The notes beneath the pieces are model-generated. The model did not search any database. It was not told where the DNA came from and saw only the letters and a program-made list of their open reading frames with translations. A DNA stretch of 64,000 bases, taken from Rufibacter psychrotolerans. GTDB taxonomy: Bacteria; Bacteroidota; Bacteroidia; Cytophagales; Hymenobacteraceae. The stretch is from NCBI RefSeq assembly GCF_016924645.1, contig NZ_JAFFJV010000006.1:1-64000 (forward strand). The letters run 5' to 3'. How positions within the stretch are numbered: position 1 is the first letter of the stretch; each line of letters begins with the position of its first letter. The position numbers and the translations under genes were made by a program. This document shows, piece by piece, positions 9,598-18,660 of the stretch.

Positions 9598-12500
9598 GTC
9601 AACTCTCTACTCGCTTCTTACATGCTTGCCGGTTACTGTTGTTGCTCCTGGGGGTAGGGGCGCCCGCCGTAACCATGGGGCAGGCCACCGCCCCAGATGA
9701 CTTCGGGCAGAACCGCATCCAGTACAAGCGGTTTATCTGGCAGTACTACAGCACGCAGAACTTCAACGTCTATTATGCGCAGGACGGCCGGGAACTGGCC
9801 CGCCACGCCGCCGAGCACGCCGAGAAGGAACTGAAAAGAATCACTTCCCTCATTGGGTACTATCCTTACTCCAAGATCACCATTATCCTCTACAACTCGG
9901 TCTCTGACATGAAGCAGAGCAACATTGGCCTCATTGACGACCCCTACAAGGGCGGCAACGATGCCTTGTTTGTGAAAAGCAAGATTGAGGTGGCCTTTGA
10001 GGGGTCGCAGACCGAGCTGAAGCGCCAGATGACCTACCGCATCTCTGAGCTGCTCCTCTCAGACATGATGTACGGGGGCAGCCTCAAGGAAGTAATCCAG
10101 AGCAATTACTTGCTGCGGCTACCCGAGTGGTTTGTGTCTGGGGCGGCGGCCTACCTGGCCGAAGGCTGGAGCGTGGAAATGGACGACTACGTGCGCGACA
10201 TTATCCAGAAAACGGGCGGAAAACGCTCAGACCCTCTGTTTGCGCGCAACCAGCGCGTGACCGGGCAAGCCATCTGGAACTACATCACCGAGCGGCATGG
10301 CCCCACCGCCATCCAGAACATCCTCAATCTTACCCGCATCACGCGTGATATTGAGGTGGGCATTGCCAGCAGCCTGAACATGCCGTACAAGCGCTTCATG
10401 CGCGAGTGGTTCGCCTTCTACACGCAAATGAACACCTTTGCCGAAGGCACCTTGCCCTCGCCCAGCAAAGAGAACAAGATCAAGAAATCCAACGCGCGCA
10501 ATTTCCTGTACTCGCAGCCGTCGTTGAGTCCCAGCGGGCAGCGGCTGGCCTACGTGATCTATGACCGGGGTGCCTACAAAGTGTACGTGCGCGACCTGGC
10601 CGGCCGAAGCCAGCGCATTGTGTATCGGGGCGGCTACAAAATGCCCCACCAGGAAGTAGACCGCACCGTGCCGCTGCTTACCTGGCGCTCAGAAAACCAG
10701 CTGGGTATCTCAGATGTACGGCGGGGCAAACTGCAGGTGAAGCTGCAACCGGCCAGCCAACGCTACATACCGGGGGTGGCCACCATCAAAGCGCTGCTGG
10801 GCAAGACCAACAACGTGCTCAACTTCAGCACCTACAGCCAGATCACGGGGTTTGACTTCTCAGACGATGGGCAGTTTATGGTGCTCAGCGCCGTAAAAGA
10901 CGGCCAGAGTGATCTGTTCCTGTACCGAGGCGGCCGCATTGTACGGCAACTCACCAACGACATCTTTGACGACCTGGAGCCAGCCTTCCTGCCCGGACCG
11001 GGCAACCGCATTGTGTTCAGCTCTAACCGGCACGCCGACTCGCTGCAGGCCAGCCGAGGCAAGTTTGGGGCCGTGACCAACAACTATGATGTGTACCTCT
11101 ACGACTCTGAGAACACCCAGAGCCGGTTCTGGCAACTCACCTACACGCCGTCCAATGAGGGCATGCCCATCGGGCTCTCAGAGGAGGAGATCATGTACGT
11201 GGGTGAGGAGACCGGCATCCGGTCGCTGTACCGGCACAACATCAAGACCGGCGTCATCAACCGCGTCACTGATTTCCGGCAGAATATCAAAGCCTTTGAC
11301 TACAATCCGCGTACCGGTAACCTTACGTTCGTGGCCAATGACAAAGCCAAGGAGTTCCTGTACTGGTATCCTAACTCCACGCTGGGGGCGGTGGCGCAGG
11401 CCGGTTTCAAAACCAAACGCCAGGAAACCCTGGAGGCGCACCTGCAACGCCGGATTCAGCAGGAAAACGCCCGCATAGCGGCGGCCCTCAAGGCCAAGGC
11501 GGCGGCAGACTCTCTGGCGGCCCTGCAGCTAACCCAGGCCACCGACAGCGTTACGGCCCCAGATAGCACCGCAGCGCCTGCCCAGGCCCCGGCCAGAACA
11601 CAGCCCGCTCCAACCCGGCAACGAACCATTCTGGCCATGAACCAGCCAGATTCCCTGGTGCTCAACTACCCTAAGCCCTACGACCTGCGGTTTGGGGTGA
11701 ACAACCTCATCACCTCTATCTACGCAGATCCGTTGCTGGGCTTCGGGTTTGTGATGGAGGTGGGCATGGCCGATCTCTTTGAGGATTACCGCATCAGGGG
11801 CGGGGTGTTCGCCCTCACTGATCTGCAGACCACCAACTTCTACGCCGAGTACTCTAACCTGAAGAACCGATACGATTACCGCGTGGGCTACCAGAAACAA
11901 AGCGTGTACCTCACCAGCAACGGGGCCATCCGCCGGCTGGGGAAACATGAGGTGCTGCCGGCCTTCAGCTACCCGCTCACCAATGCCTTCAGCGTGAAAG
12001 TGCTGCCCCGGTTCTCCAACATTAGGTACACTGTGATTGAGAACTTCTCTGAGCCAGACCTGGTCATGAACTTCGCCGGCATAGGAGGGGAACTGGTGTA
12101 CGACAAGTCGGTGGTGACGGGCATGAACATGCGCGAAGGAACCCGCATGAAGGTGGGAATTACCCGCATGTACGGCCTCAACAACAAGGAAGACGGCTTT
12201 GGCAAGTTCTACGTTGACCTGCGGCACTACCAGAAGATTCACCGCGAGTTTGTGTGGGCCAACCGCTTGAGCTACGGCCACTCGTTCGGGCCTTCGCCCA
12301 AGAAGTACCTGCTGGGCGGGGTGAACAACTGGATTGGTGCCCAGGAAGACAGCCTGGCCGTGTACGAGGGCAATTCTACCCCGGCAGACTTTTTCTACCT
12401 TGATTTCTCCACGCCCCTGCGCGGGTTTAACTACAATGCCCGCAACGGCAGCCGGTACGTGCTCTGGAACTCAGAACTGCGCTTGCCCCTGTTCCAGTAC

Positions 12501-12809
12501 CTGTTTGAGGGTCCTATCAACTCGGGCTTCTTCCGCAACCTGCAGCTGGTGGGCTTCTTTGACGCCGGCACCGCCTACAACAGCGGAAACCCGTTCAGCG
12601 ACGACAACTCGGTGAACACCCAGCCGGTGCCCCGCCGTCCGTTTGAGGTGGTGGTTCGTAACTTCCGCAACCCGTTCATGTACGGCTACGGTCTGGGTGC
12701 CCGCACCACCTTACTGGGCGTTTATGGCCGGTTTGACGTAGCCTGGGGCGAAAAGGACCTGCGGCGCGAAGGACCTAAGTTCTACTTCTCCATGGGGTAT
12801 GATTTCTAG
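9594..12809 (+). CDS. outer membrane protein: inactive peptidase-MA-like domain, TolB-type propeller and Omp85-like barrel
   Basis: A 1071-residue exported protein. The start is the ATG at 9594, overlapping the previous stop as ATGA; a reading from 9534 would add 20 residues lying in the other gene. The signal peptide ends near TMG-Q. Residues about 35-310 resemble gluzincin 'peptidase MA-like' proteins (ITIILYNSVSDM, then RLPEWFVSGAAAYLAEGW), but the expected HExxH reads RISELLLSD, so catalysis is unlikely. About 310-610 are WD40/TolB-like repeats (FLYSQPSLSPSGQRLAYVIY; DDLEPAFLPGPGNRIVFSSN). An Ala/Pro-rich linker follows, then a C-terminal barrel with Omp85/D15 marks: LRGFNYNARNGSRYVLWNSE and a final aromatic YDF. 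A role in surface protein handling is inference. Confidence 0.82.
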   Translation: MSQLSTRFLHACRLLLLLLGVGAPAVTMGQATAPDDFGQNRIQYKRFIWQYYSTQNFNVYYAQDGRELARHAAEHAEKELKRITSLIGYYPYSKITIILYNSVSDMKQSNIGLIDDPYKGGNDALFVKSKIEVAFEGSQTELKRQMTYRISELLLSDMMYGGSLKEVIQSNYLLRLPEWFVSGAAAYLAEGWSVEMDDYVRDIIQKTGGKRSDPLFARNQRVTGQAIWNYITERHGPTAIQNILNLTRITRDIEVGIASSLNMPYKRFMREWFAFYTQMNTFAEGTLPSPSKENKIKKSNARNFLYSQPSLSPSGQRLAYVIYDRGAYKVYVRDLAGRSQRIVYRGGYKMPHQEVDRTVPLLTWRSENQLGISDVRRGKLQVKLQPASQRYIPGVATIKALLGKTNNVLNFSTYSQITGFDFSDDGQFMVLSAVKDGQSDLFLYRGGRIVRQLTNDIFDDLEPAFLPGPGNRIVFSSNRHADSLQASRGKFGAVTNNYDVYLYDSENTQSRFWQLTYTPSNEGMPIGLSEEEIMYVGEETGIRSLYRHNIKTGVINRVTDFRQNIKAFDYNPRTGNLTFVANDKAKEFLYWYPNSTLGAVAQAGFKTKRQETLEAHLQRRIQQENARIAAALKAKAAADSLAALQLTQATDSVTAPDSTAAPAQAPARTQPAPTRQRTILAMNQPDSLVLNYPKPYDLRFGVNNLITSIYADPLLGFGFVMEVGMADLFEDYRIRGGVFALTDLQTTNFYAEYSNLKNRYDYRVGYQKQSVYLTSNGAIRRLGKHEVLPAFSYPLTNAFSVKVLPRFSNIRYTVIENFSEPDLVMNFAGIGGELVYDKSVVTGMNMREGTRMKVGITRMYGLNNKEDGFGKFYVDLRHYQKIHREFVWANRLSYGHSFGPSPKKYLLGGVNNWIGAQEDSLAVYEGNSTPADFFYLDFSTPLRGFNYNARNGSRYVLWNSELRLPLFQYLFEGPINSGFFRNLQLVGFFDAGTAYNSGNPFSDDNSVNTQPVPRRPFEVVVRNFRNPFMYGYGLGARTTLLGVYGRFDVAWGEKDLRREGPKFYFSMGYDF

Positions 12810-12840
12810 GAGTATCATCTGAAAACTCAACACCCTGCAG

Positions 12841-12878
12841 GTTTTAGGCCTGTTTCCTGAAAAACATCCTTAAAACAG
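12841..12878. repeat. Pal36 intergenic palindrome, copy 2
   Basis: Left arm GTTTTAGGCCTGTTTCC, right arm GAAAAACATCCTTAAAACAG. Lies between convergent genes; its last eight bases (TAAAACAG) are also the first arm of the following terminator. Confidence 0.8.
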
Positions 12879-12910
12879 CCCGCCTTCTCACCAGAAGGCG
12901 GGCTGTTTTA
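12871..12910. terminator. strong terminator after the Omp85-like gene
   Basis: A perfect 18-bp stem (TAAAACAGCCCGCCTTCT at 12871-12888 with its complement at 12893-12910) around loop CACC. The right arm ends in GTTTTA and more T-rich sequence follows. It sits between convergent genes and shares bases with Pal36 copy 2. Confidence 0.9.
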
Positions 12911-12997
12911 TTTTCAGGGCACCAAGCTTGGGTTCACGCTAAGAAGATAGCTTGTTTCTGGGCCTGCCTGCCAGGTGCTTCGGGCGGAGGCATAAAA

Positions 12998-13023
12998 AAA
13001 GCCTCCTTGTTACGGGAGGCTTT
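12998..13023 (-). terminator. terminator of purQ
   Basis: On the minus strand AAAGCCTCC pairs with GGAGGCTTT around an 8-base loop and runs into seven T residues (plus-strand A run at 12994-13000). It lies 30 bases after the purQ stop. Confidence 0.88.
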
Positions 13024-13052
13024 GTGGTATCATTTCACTATCAGGGGGTGGA

Positions 13053-13745
13053 CTATGCCTGAACAGCCTGTAGGAGTGACTCAAACATAAGGCGGCCATC
13101 GGTGTTGTTCAGGTCTGGGTCAACGGCTCTTTCTGGGTGTGGCATCATGCCAAACACGTTCTTGTTCTTGTTGCTCACCCCGGCAATGTTGAGGATGCTG
13201 CCGTTGCAGTTGCAGACCTCGGTTACCTGGCCGTTGGCATCGCAATAGCGGAACATGATCTGGCCGTTGTCTTCCAGTTGCTTCAGGGTGTCAGTGTCGG
13301 CGTAGTAGCGGCCTTCGCCGTGGGCAATGGGAATCTGGTAGGCTTTGCCGGGCTCCAGCAGAGCGGTAGGCAACAGGTCTGTGTGCTCAGGCGTGATGTA
13401 CACGTTCTGGCAGATGAACTGCTGGCTGGTGTTGCGCAGCAGGGCTCCCGGCAGCAGGCCGGCCTCGGTCAGGATCTGGAACCCGTTGCAGATGCCCCAC
13501 ACATACCCGCCGGAATTGGCGAATTTCACCACTTCCTGCATAATGGGAGAGAAACGGGCAATAGCGCCAGAGCGCAGATAGTCTCCGTAAGAGAAACCTC
13601 CTGGCAGGACTATGAAGTCACAGTTCTGCAAATCATGGTCTTTGTGCCAAAGCCGTACAACTTCCTGCTGTGTGGTGTGTTGCAAGGCATCAATGACATC
13701 TTGGTCACAGTTGGACCCCGGGAAAACGACAACTCCAAATTTCAT
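13053..13745 (-). CDS. purQ: phosphoribosylformylglycinamidine synthase glutaminase subunit PurQ
   Basis: A 230-residue class I glutamine amidotransferase that supplies ammonia to FGAM synthase in purine synthesis. The nucleophile is Cys86 in VWGICNGFQ; the catalytic His203 and Glu205 are in MMPHPERA. The start MKFGVVVFPGSNCDQD is typical of PurQ. It works with PurS (6815-7066); PurL is elsewhere. It stands alone between a terminator and yicC. A TATCTTTG box sits exactly four bases upstream of its ATG, which would give a transcript with almost no leader. Confidence 0.96.
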   Translation of the reverse strand: MKFGVVVFPGSNCDQDVIDALQHTTQQEVVRLWHKDHDLQNCDFIVLPGGFSYGDYLRSGAIARFSPIMQEVVKFANSGGYVWGICNGFQILTEAGLLPGALLRNTSQQFICQNVYITPEHTDLLPTALLEPGKAYQIPIAHGEGRYYADTDTLKQLEDNGQIMFRYCDANGQVTEVCNCNGSILNIAGVSNKNKNVFGMMPHPERAVDPDLNNTDGRLMFESLLQAVQA

Positions 13746-13749
13746 GGTG

Positions 13750-13757
13750 CAAAGATA
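13750..13757 (-). promoter_or_regulatory. -7 box of purQ (possible leaderless start)
   Basis: TATCTTTG on the minus strand matches the Bacteroidota -7 consensus TAnnTTTG and is four bases from the purQ ATG. No TTTG is seen at the ideal -33 distance. Confidence 0.5.
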
Positions 13758-13853
13758 AAGAAAATACCCAAGGGTTCTTAGGTAACGGGCTCTAAGATAG
13801 AGAGAGTGCCGCTTTTTTTATAATTTTACTTTTTATCATTTTACAGCACTCCT

Positions 13854-14738
13854 ATGTTATTATCCATGACGGGGTTTGGGTCTGCCCACGTAGAGACCGA
13901 CACCCACACGATCAGCATTGAGCTGAAGTCGCTTAACTCAAAGTCCATGGATCTGAACCTGCGGATTCCCCGCAGCTTGTCTGACAAAGAACTTGAAATC
14001 CGCAACCTCATCAGCAAAAGCCTGGTCAGGGGCAAGATCAATCTCACCATTGAGGTAAACAAGAATAAATCGGGGGCCACCCGCAGCAAGATCAACCTTG
14101 AGCTGCTCAAGCAATACTACCAGGAACTGGAGCAGGCCGCCGGAGCCCTCAACGCCCAGTCGCCGGACCTGTTCCGGTTGGCCCTGCACATGCCCGACGT
14201 GCTACTGACCGAAGCCACCGATGACGTGAAGCAGGAGGAAGTGGCCTGGGAGCAGGTAGCCCCTTTGCTGCAGCAGGCCATTAACAACTTCAACACGTTC
14301 AGGGCAGACGAGGGCAAGGCGCTCACGTCTGAGATTGTCTCTTACATTGACCGCATCAGAATCCTGCTGGCCGAGGTAGACAAGCATGACCCTACCCGGG
14401 TAGAGCAGATCAGGCAGCGCATCCAGGGGCACCTGCAGGAGATCAGCTCGGCCGAGGCCTTCAACCAGAACCGGTTTGAGCAGGAGATGATCTACTACAT
14501 TGAGAAGCTGGACATTGCCGAGGAGAAAGTGCGCCTGATCAACCACCTGCACTATTTCACTGAGACCGTGTACCTGCCTGAACCAACCGGCAAGAAACTG
14601 GCGTTCATCTCGCAGGAGATTGGCCGTGAAATCAATACCATCGGTTCCAAAGCCAATGACGCCACCATCCAGCACCTGGTGGTAGAAATGAAGGAAGAGT
14701 TGGAGAAGATCAAAGAGCAGCTCAACAACATTCTGTAG
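13854..14738 (+). CDS. yicC: YicC family endoribonuclease
   Basis: A 294-residue cytoplasmic protein with the YicC N-terminal domain (MTGFGSAHVE, SLNSKSMDLNLRIPRSL, VRGKINLTIEV) and the C-terminal DUF1732 segment (FISQEIGREINTIGSKANDA, EMKEELEKIKEQLNNIL). E. coli YicC is an endoribonuclease involved in sRNA decay, and family members are linked to stationary-phase fitness. The first Met gives MLLSMTGFG; a start at the second Met is also possible. The upstream 100 bases are AT-rich without a clear promoter match. Pal36 copy 3 starts eight bases after its stop. Confidence 0.92.
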   Translation: MLLSMTGFGSAHVETDTHTISIELKSLNSKSMDLNLRIPRSLSDKELEIRNLISKSLVRGKINLTIEVNKNKSGATRSKINLELLKQYYQELEQAAGALNAQSPDLFRLALHMPDVLLTEATDDVKQEEVAWEQVAPLLQQAINNFNTFRADEGKALTSEIVSYIDRIRILLAEVDKHDPTRVEQIRQRIQGHLQEISSAEAFNQNRFEQEMIYYIEKLDIAEEKVRLINHLHYFTETVYLPEPTGKKLAFISQEIGREINTIGSKANDATIQHLVVEMKEELEKIKEQLNNIL

Positions 14739-14745
14739 GCCCTCC

Positions 14746-14781
14746 GTTTTTTGCCTGTTTTCCCAAAAATACCCTTATAAC
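14746..14781. repeat. Pal36 intergenic palindrome, copy 3
   Basis: Left arm GTTTTTTGCCTGTTTTC, right arm AAAAATACCCTTATAAC. It fills most of the 54-base gap between yicC and the M43 protease gene. Confidence 0.65.
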
Positions 14782-14792
14782 GCGCATAGTAT

Positions 14793-16904
14793 ATGCCTTC
14801 TAGATTACTGGCCGCCCTTTTCTGCCTGATTTTGGGGATGCAGCACACCATGGGCCAGACCCGTTCCTGCGGCACCATGCAGCACGTGAAGCAACTGGAG
14901 CGGCTAAAGCCCAACCTGCGGGGGCAACTGCAGCAGCAAGCCAAAGCGGCAAGCGCCACCAGTGTCAAGAACGCGCGCGACAATGCCCCGCTGGGGCAGG
15001 TGGTGACCATTCCGGTGGTGGTGCACGTGCTGTACAACCGGGCCGCACAGAACATCTCAGACGCCCAGATCCAGTCCCAGATTGCGGTGCTCAACAAAGA
15101 CTTCCGCCGCCTGAACACCGATGCCGGCAAAACGCCCGCCGCATTCAAGGGCGTGGCCGCCGATGCCGAGATTCAGTTCTGCCTGGCCCAGCGCACCCCC
15201 GACGGGGAGCCTACCACCGGCATCACCCGCACGCAAACCAGCAAAACCAGCTTCAAGCTGGATGACTCCATGAAGTACAGCGCCGCCGGCGGAAAAGATG
15301 CCTGGAATACCAGCCAGTACCTGAACCTTTGGGTGGTGCGTTTTTCTGATAATGAGGAAGTGCTGGGCTACGCGCAGTTCCCTAACTCGGGCTTCGCCCA
15401 TACTGATGGGGTGGTGATTGACTACCGGTACTTCGGTACCACCGGCACGGCCACCGCTCCCTTCAACCTGGGGCGCACCGCCACCCACGAGGTGGGCCAC
15501 TGGCTCAACCTCTTCCACATCTGGGGCGACGAGGCCTGCGGCGATGACTTTGTGGCCGACACCCCCACCCAGGAAGAAGAGAACACCGGCTGCCCCAGTT
15601 ACCCCCACGCCAGCTGCAGCAACACCAGCGATATGTTCATGAACTACATGGACTACACCGATGATGTCTGCATGAACCTGTTCACCACGGGCCAGAAAAA
15701 CGTGATGCAGCGCACGCTTGCCCTGTACCGCCCGGGCCTGCTTACCTCACCCGGCTGTACGGCCGTACAAGTACCAGACCTGGACGCCGCCCTGCTACAG
15801 GTAAACTCCCCGGCCCGGGTGCTGTGCACTACCGGTTTCACGCCTGCGGTGGTGCTGCGCAACCGGGGCAGCCAGACGCTCACCTCTGCCCAGATCCAGT
15901 ACAGGGTAGATAACGGGCCCGCCCAAACCTTCACCTGGACCGGTTCCCTGGCTTCTTTCCAGAGCACCACCGTTACCATGCCTGACCTGAGTGCCGTGGC
16001 CGGGGCGCATGCCATTACCTTCTCGGTGGTGACAAGAAACAACGCCACCGCAGACGGAGATGCTGCCAATGACGTAGTTACCGCCGCCTTCCAGGTGCAG
16101 GGAACCAGCCTGCCGTTGCAGGAAGGGTTTGAGGACGCCGTTTTCCCGCCGGCGGGTTGGGCCCTGAACAACCCAGACCAGGACCTTACCTGGAGACGCA
16201 CCCAAACGGCCGCCAAAGCCGGAAGCGCCTCGGCGTTCATGGAGAACATCCATTATACGGCCAATGGCCTGGTAGACGAGCTGGTGCTGCCCCCGCTTGA
16301 CCTTACCAGCCGAAGCCAACCAAAACTTACGTTCCAGCTGGCTTATTCACTGTTGTCAGAGGCTGGCTACTCAGATACCCTGGAGGTGTGGGCGTCTACC
16401 AACTGCGGTGCCACGTACCAGCGTATTTACAGCAAGGCCGGCCAGGCCCTCACCACGGCTACCCCGTATTTCACCGACGATGAGTTTGTGCCCACGGCCT
16501 CCCAGTGGCGCCAGGAAACGGTAGACCTGGCGGGCGTTGCCACGGGCAAAACGGTGCTGCTTAAATTCAGGCACGTCACCGACTATGAAAACAACCTTTA
16601 CCTGGATGACGTGAAAGTAGACGGCGTTCCCCTGGGGGCCGAAGAGGAGCGGGCCCAGCAGGCCGTGCAGGTTTCTCCTAACCCCACTACCGGCACCGTG
16701 GTAATCTCCTCGCCCGAGGCGAGCATCATCAGCCTGCAGGTGTGCGATGCCGTGGGGAAAGTACTCCAGGAGGTGCCGCAGCCCAGACACGCCAGAGGTC
16801 AGTCTTTGCAGATTACCCTCCAGGCCCAGGCCAACGGCATCTACTTCCTCAAACTACAAACCGATAAAGGCACGGTAGTGCGTAGGGTGATGCTTCTGCA
16901 GTAG
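14793..16904 (+). CDS. secreted M43 family zinc metalloprotease with T9SS sorting domain
   Basis: A 703-residue exported protease. The signal peptide ends near HTMG-Q (about 21). The M43 (cytophagalysin/pappalysin) zinc site is complete: [11 protein letters not shown], with His232, Glu233, His236 and His242, followed by the Met-turn MNYMDYTDD. After the catalytic domain come a CARDB-like Ig domain ([19 protein letters not shown]), a jelly-roll region ([15 protein letters not shown]) and a C-terminal type A sorting domain ([14 protein letters not shown] ... [18 protein letters not shown]). It is therefore a likely client of SprA, PorV and PorU in this window and should be released or anchored at the surface. 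Confidence 0.94.
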   Translation: MPSRLLAALFCLILGMQHTMGQTRSCGTMQHVKQLERLKPNLRGQLQQQAKAASATSVKNARDNAPLGQVVTIPVVVHVLYNRAAQNISDAQIQSQIAVLNKDFRRLNTDAGKTPAAFKGVAADAEIQFCLAQRTPDGEPTTGITRTQTSKTSFKLDDSMKYSAAGGKDAWNTSQYLNLWVVRFSDNEEVLGYAQFPNSGFAHTDGVVIDYRYFGTTGTATAPFNLGRTATHEVGHWLNLFHIWGDEACGDDFVADTPTQEEENTGCPSYPHASCSNTSDMFMNYMDYTDDVCMNLFTTGQKNVMQRTLALYRPGLLTSPGCTAVQVPDLDAALLQVNSPARVLCTTGFTPAVVLRNRGSQTLTSAQIQYRVDNGPAQTFTWTGSLASFQSTTVTMPDLSAVAGAHAITFSVVTRNNATADGDAANDVVTAAFQVQGTSLPLQEGFEDAVFPPAGWALNNPDQDLTWRRTQTAAKAGSASAFMENIHYTANGLVDELVLPPLDLTSRSQPKLTFQLAYSLLSEAGYSDTLEVWASTNCGATYQRIYSKAGQALTTATPYFTDDEFVPTASQWRQETVDLAGVATGKTVLLKFRHVTDYENNLYLDDVKVDGVPLGAEEERAQQAVQVSPNPTTGTVVISSPEASIISLQVCDAVGKVLQEVPQPRHARGQSLQITLQAQANGIYFLKLQTDKGTVVRRVMLLQ

Positions 16905-16929
16905 TCTGAGGGAAAAGTTACAAGTAAGA

Positions 16930-16975
16930 AGCCCCGGTAGTTTCCTGATGCAGAGGAAGCTACCGGGGCTTTATA
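16930..16975 (+). terminator. terminator of the M43 protease gene
   Basis: AGCCCCGGTAG-TTTCCT pairs with AGGAAGCTACCGGGGCT (one G-U pair), loop of seven bases, then TTTATATT. It begins 25 bases after the stop. Confidence 0.85.
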
Positions 16976-17030
16976 TTGGGAAATGGTTTGGTTTCTGAGG
17001 AAGGACCTTTGATAAAGCCGTGGATTACGT

Positions 17031-17212
17031 GAACCCACCCCTACCCCTCCCAGGAGGGGAATCTTTCAGCAAACGTAGTCTGGTTTTAAGTAGTCTGATT
17101 GTAAAATGTGAGAGCGTTATGTGAATGTCCTATGTTTTTAGCCTATTTTCTGCAATATAGCCCCAACACGGTTTAGCGGAATTCCCCTCCTCGGAGGGAT
17201 AGGGGTGGGTTC
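17031..17212. repeat. 182-bp foldback element with CCCCTCC-CA-GGAGGGG core
   Basis: The left end (17031-17062: GAACCCACCCCTACCCCTCC then CAGGAGGGGAAT) is repeated inverted at 17181-17212 (ATTCCCCTCC ... AGGGGTGGGTTC) with a few mismatches. Each end is itself a hairpin. The ~118-bp interior encodes nothing visible and holds a decayed Pal36 copy. A third copy of the end unit is at 34708. This accounts for most of the 432-bp gap between the M43 and M28 genes. Confidence 0.7.
17134..17169. repeat. Pal36 palindrome, decayed copy
   Basis: Left arm GTTTTTAGCCTATTTTCTG is good; the right side CAATATAGCCCCAACAC has drifted. It lies within the foldback at 17031-17212. Confidence 0.45.
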
Positions 17213-17288
17213 CTGCAGTTAAGTCCAAGTTTCAGATTAAGGCCCATCTCACCAAAAGCCCTCATCTCCACCCGCTAACCTAACCAAA

Positions 17289-17327
17289 CGTTTCCAACCT
17301 GATTTTTGAAAAAGAGGCCTGAAACAG
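17289..17327. repeat. Pal36 intergenic palindrome, copy 4
   Basis: Left arm CGTTTCCAACCTGATTTTT, right arm GAAAAAGAGGCCTGAAACAG. It ends 10 bases before the 3' end of the minus-strand M28 gene. Confidence 0.75.
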
Positions 17328-17336
17328 AGAAAGAGA

Positions 17337-18614
17337 TCACAGCGCTTTGATGAAGTCTCCTATCAACGCCATGACTTCTTTGAATTTAGTGAGCGGGAGC
17401 GTCTCTGGTTGGTCGTTGGGGTGGTGGTACTCGGTGGTGGTGCCGCCCAGCGTGTAGAAGAAGAAAGCGGGCACGCCTTTTTCTGAGAAGAAGTAGTGGT
17501 CTGAGTTGGCGGCCTTGCCCCGGCTCCTGATCTGCGGCAGAAACTGGTGCTGCTGGTTCAATTGCTGCAGCAGCTGAAACTGTTTCGGGAAGACACTGCC
17601 GTTCACCACCATCAAGCCTTCCTCACCGGTGCTCATCAGATCAAGGTTCAGCAGGAATTTGATCTTTCCCAGGGGAAACAGCGGATGCTCAGTATAGTAA
17701 CGCGAACCCACCAGGCCGGCCTCTTCGCCCGCGAAAGCCATAAAGGCAATGGAGTAATCTGGCGTGTTTTGCGGTTGCGCGTAGTGGCGGGCCAGTTCCA
17801 GCAGCATGGCGGTGCCGCTGGCGTTGTCATGCGCCCCGGGGAAATAAAGGTCTTTGCCCTGGTGGCCCAGGTGGTCATAGTGGGCGGTGATGACCACAAA
17901 GGAATCTGGCTTGATCTTGCCGGGAATAAACCCAATCACGTTCTGGCTTCTGTAGGCCGGCTCCAGACGGGCATCCACCGTAAAACGCACCTTTTTGGCG
18001 TGAGGGGGCCAGGCTTTCTCCAGAACCTCCAGCACCGGAAAAGGCAACTGCTCGCTGCGCACCGTACCCATCAGCTTGGGACCTTTCTGCCTGACAATCA
18101 CGCCCACCACGTTCCGCAACTGCGGCTGAAACGGTTCTGGCAATGACAGCAGTTGCTCAAAGTGGCGTTGGTGCACCACCAGCACCTTGTTGCGCAGGTT
18201 GTTGGTCAGGAACTGCTGGGCTACGTCCACGTCCTGTAAAATGAGGGTGTCAATGTCATACACTCTGCCTTCGCCCTGGCCGGCTCCCGTGGCGCCGTGG
18301 GCCAGGAAGTCCACACCCGGCTTTAGCGCTTTGCCGTCTACGGCCAGGCTTAGCCGGTTGTCCAGAATGTTGATGGGCAGGGTGAAGGTTTGCAGGTACT
18401 GAGGGGTGAAGGACCGCAAGCCTATGGCGGCAAACTCCTGCTGCAGGAACCGGGCCGCCAGACTGTCGCCCTTGAAGGCGTATCCGCGGCCGTGCAGGGC
18501 GGGGGAGGAAAGGGTGGCAATGGTTTGCCGCACCCGCGCCAGGTCCTGGGCATGGCCGGTAAGGCAAAGGAGAAGCAGAAAGAGACAGGCGTAACGCCGA
18601 AACAGCCGGGGCAT
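17337..18614 (-). CDS. M28 family zinc peptidase, exported
   Basis: A 425-residue protein with a signal peptide (MPRLFRRYACLFLLLLCLTG, cleavage after GHA). The M28 di-zinc site is spread over VVITAHYDHLG (His), PGAHDNASGTAMLLELARH (Asp), AFAGEEAGLVGSRYY (Glu-Glu), LLNLDLMSTGEEG (Asp) and GTTTEYHHPND (His). Between the signal and catalytic part lies a PA-like insert (about 80-215). It probably acts as an aminopeptidase in the periplasm on imported peptides. It is the last gene of a minus-strand run after the vanZ-like gene, with a Pal36 copy in the 36-base gap. Confidence 0.9.
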   Translation of the reverse strand: MPRLFRRYACLFLLLLCLTGHAQDLARVRQTIATLSSPALHGRGYAFKGDSLAARFLQQEFAAIGLRSFTPQYLQTFTLPINILDNRLSLAVDGKALKPGVDFLAHGATGAGQGEGRVYDIDTLILQDVDVAQQFLTNNLRNKVLVVHQRHFEQLLSLPEPFQPQLRNVVGVIVRQKGPKLMGTVRSEQLPFPVLEVLEKAWPPHAKKVRFTVDARLEPAYRSQNVIGFIPGKIKPDSFVVITAHYDHLGHQGKDLYFPGAHDNASGTAMLLELARHYAQPQNTPDYSIAFMAFAGEEAGLVGSRYYTEHPLFPLGKIKFLLNLDLMSTGEEGLMVVNGSVFPKQFQLLQQLNQQHQFLPQIRSRGKAANSDHYFFSEKGVPAFFFYTLGGTTTEYHHPNDQPETLPLTKFKEVMALIGDFIKAL

Positions 18615-18622
18615 ACGGGCAG

Positions 18623-18660
18623 GTTTTAGGTCTGATTTCCTGAAAATAGCCTAAAAACGG
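18623..18660. repeat. Pal36 intergenic palindrome, copy 5
   Basis: Left arm GTTTTAGGTCTGATTTCC, right arm GAAAATAGCCTAAAAACGG. The right arm contains the stop codon of the VanZ-like gene (18651-18653). Confidence 0.8.

Noticed and set aside
11529..12281. 250-codon minus-strand frame inside the Omp85-like gene
   Set aside because: Antisense to the barrel region; no recognisable domain.
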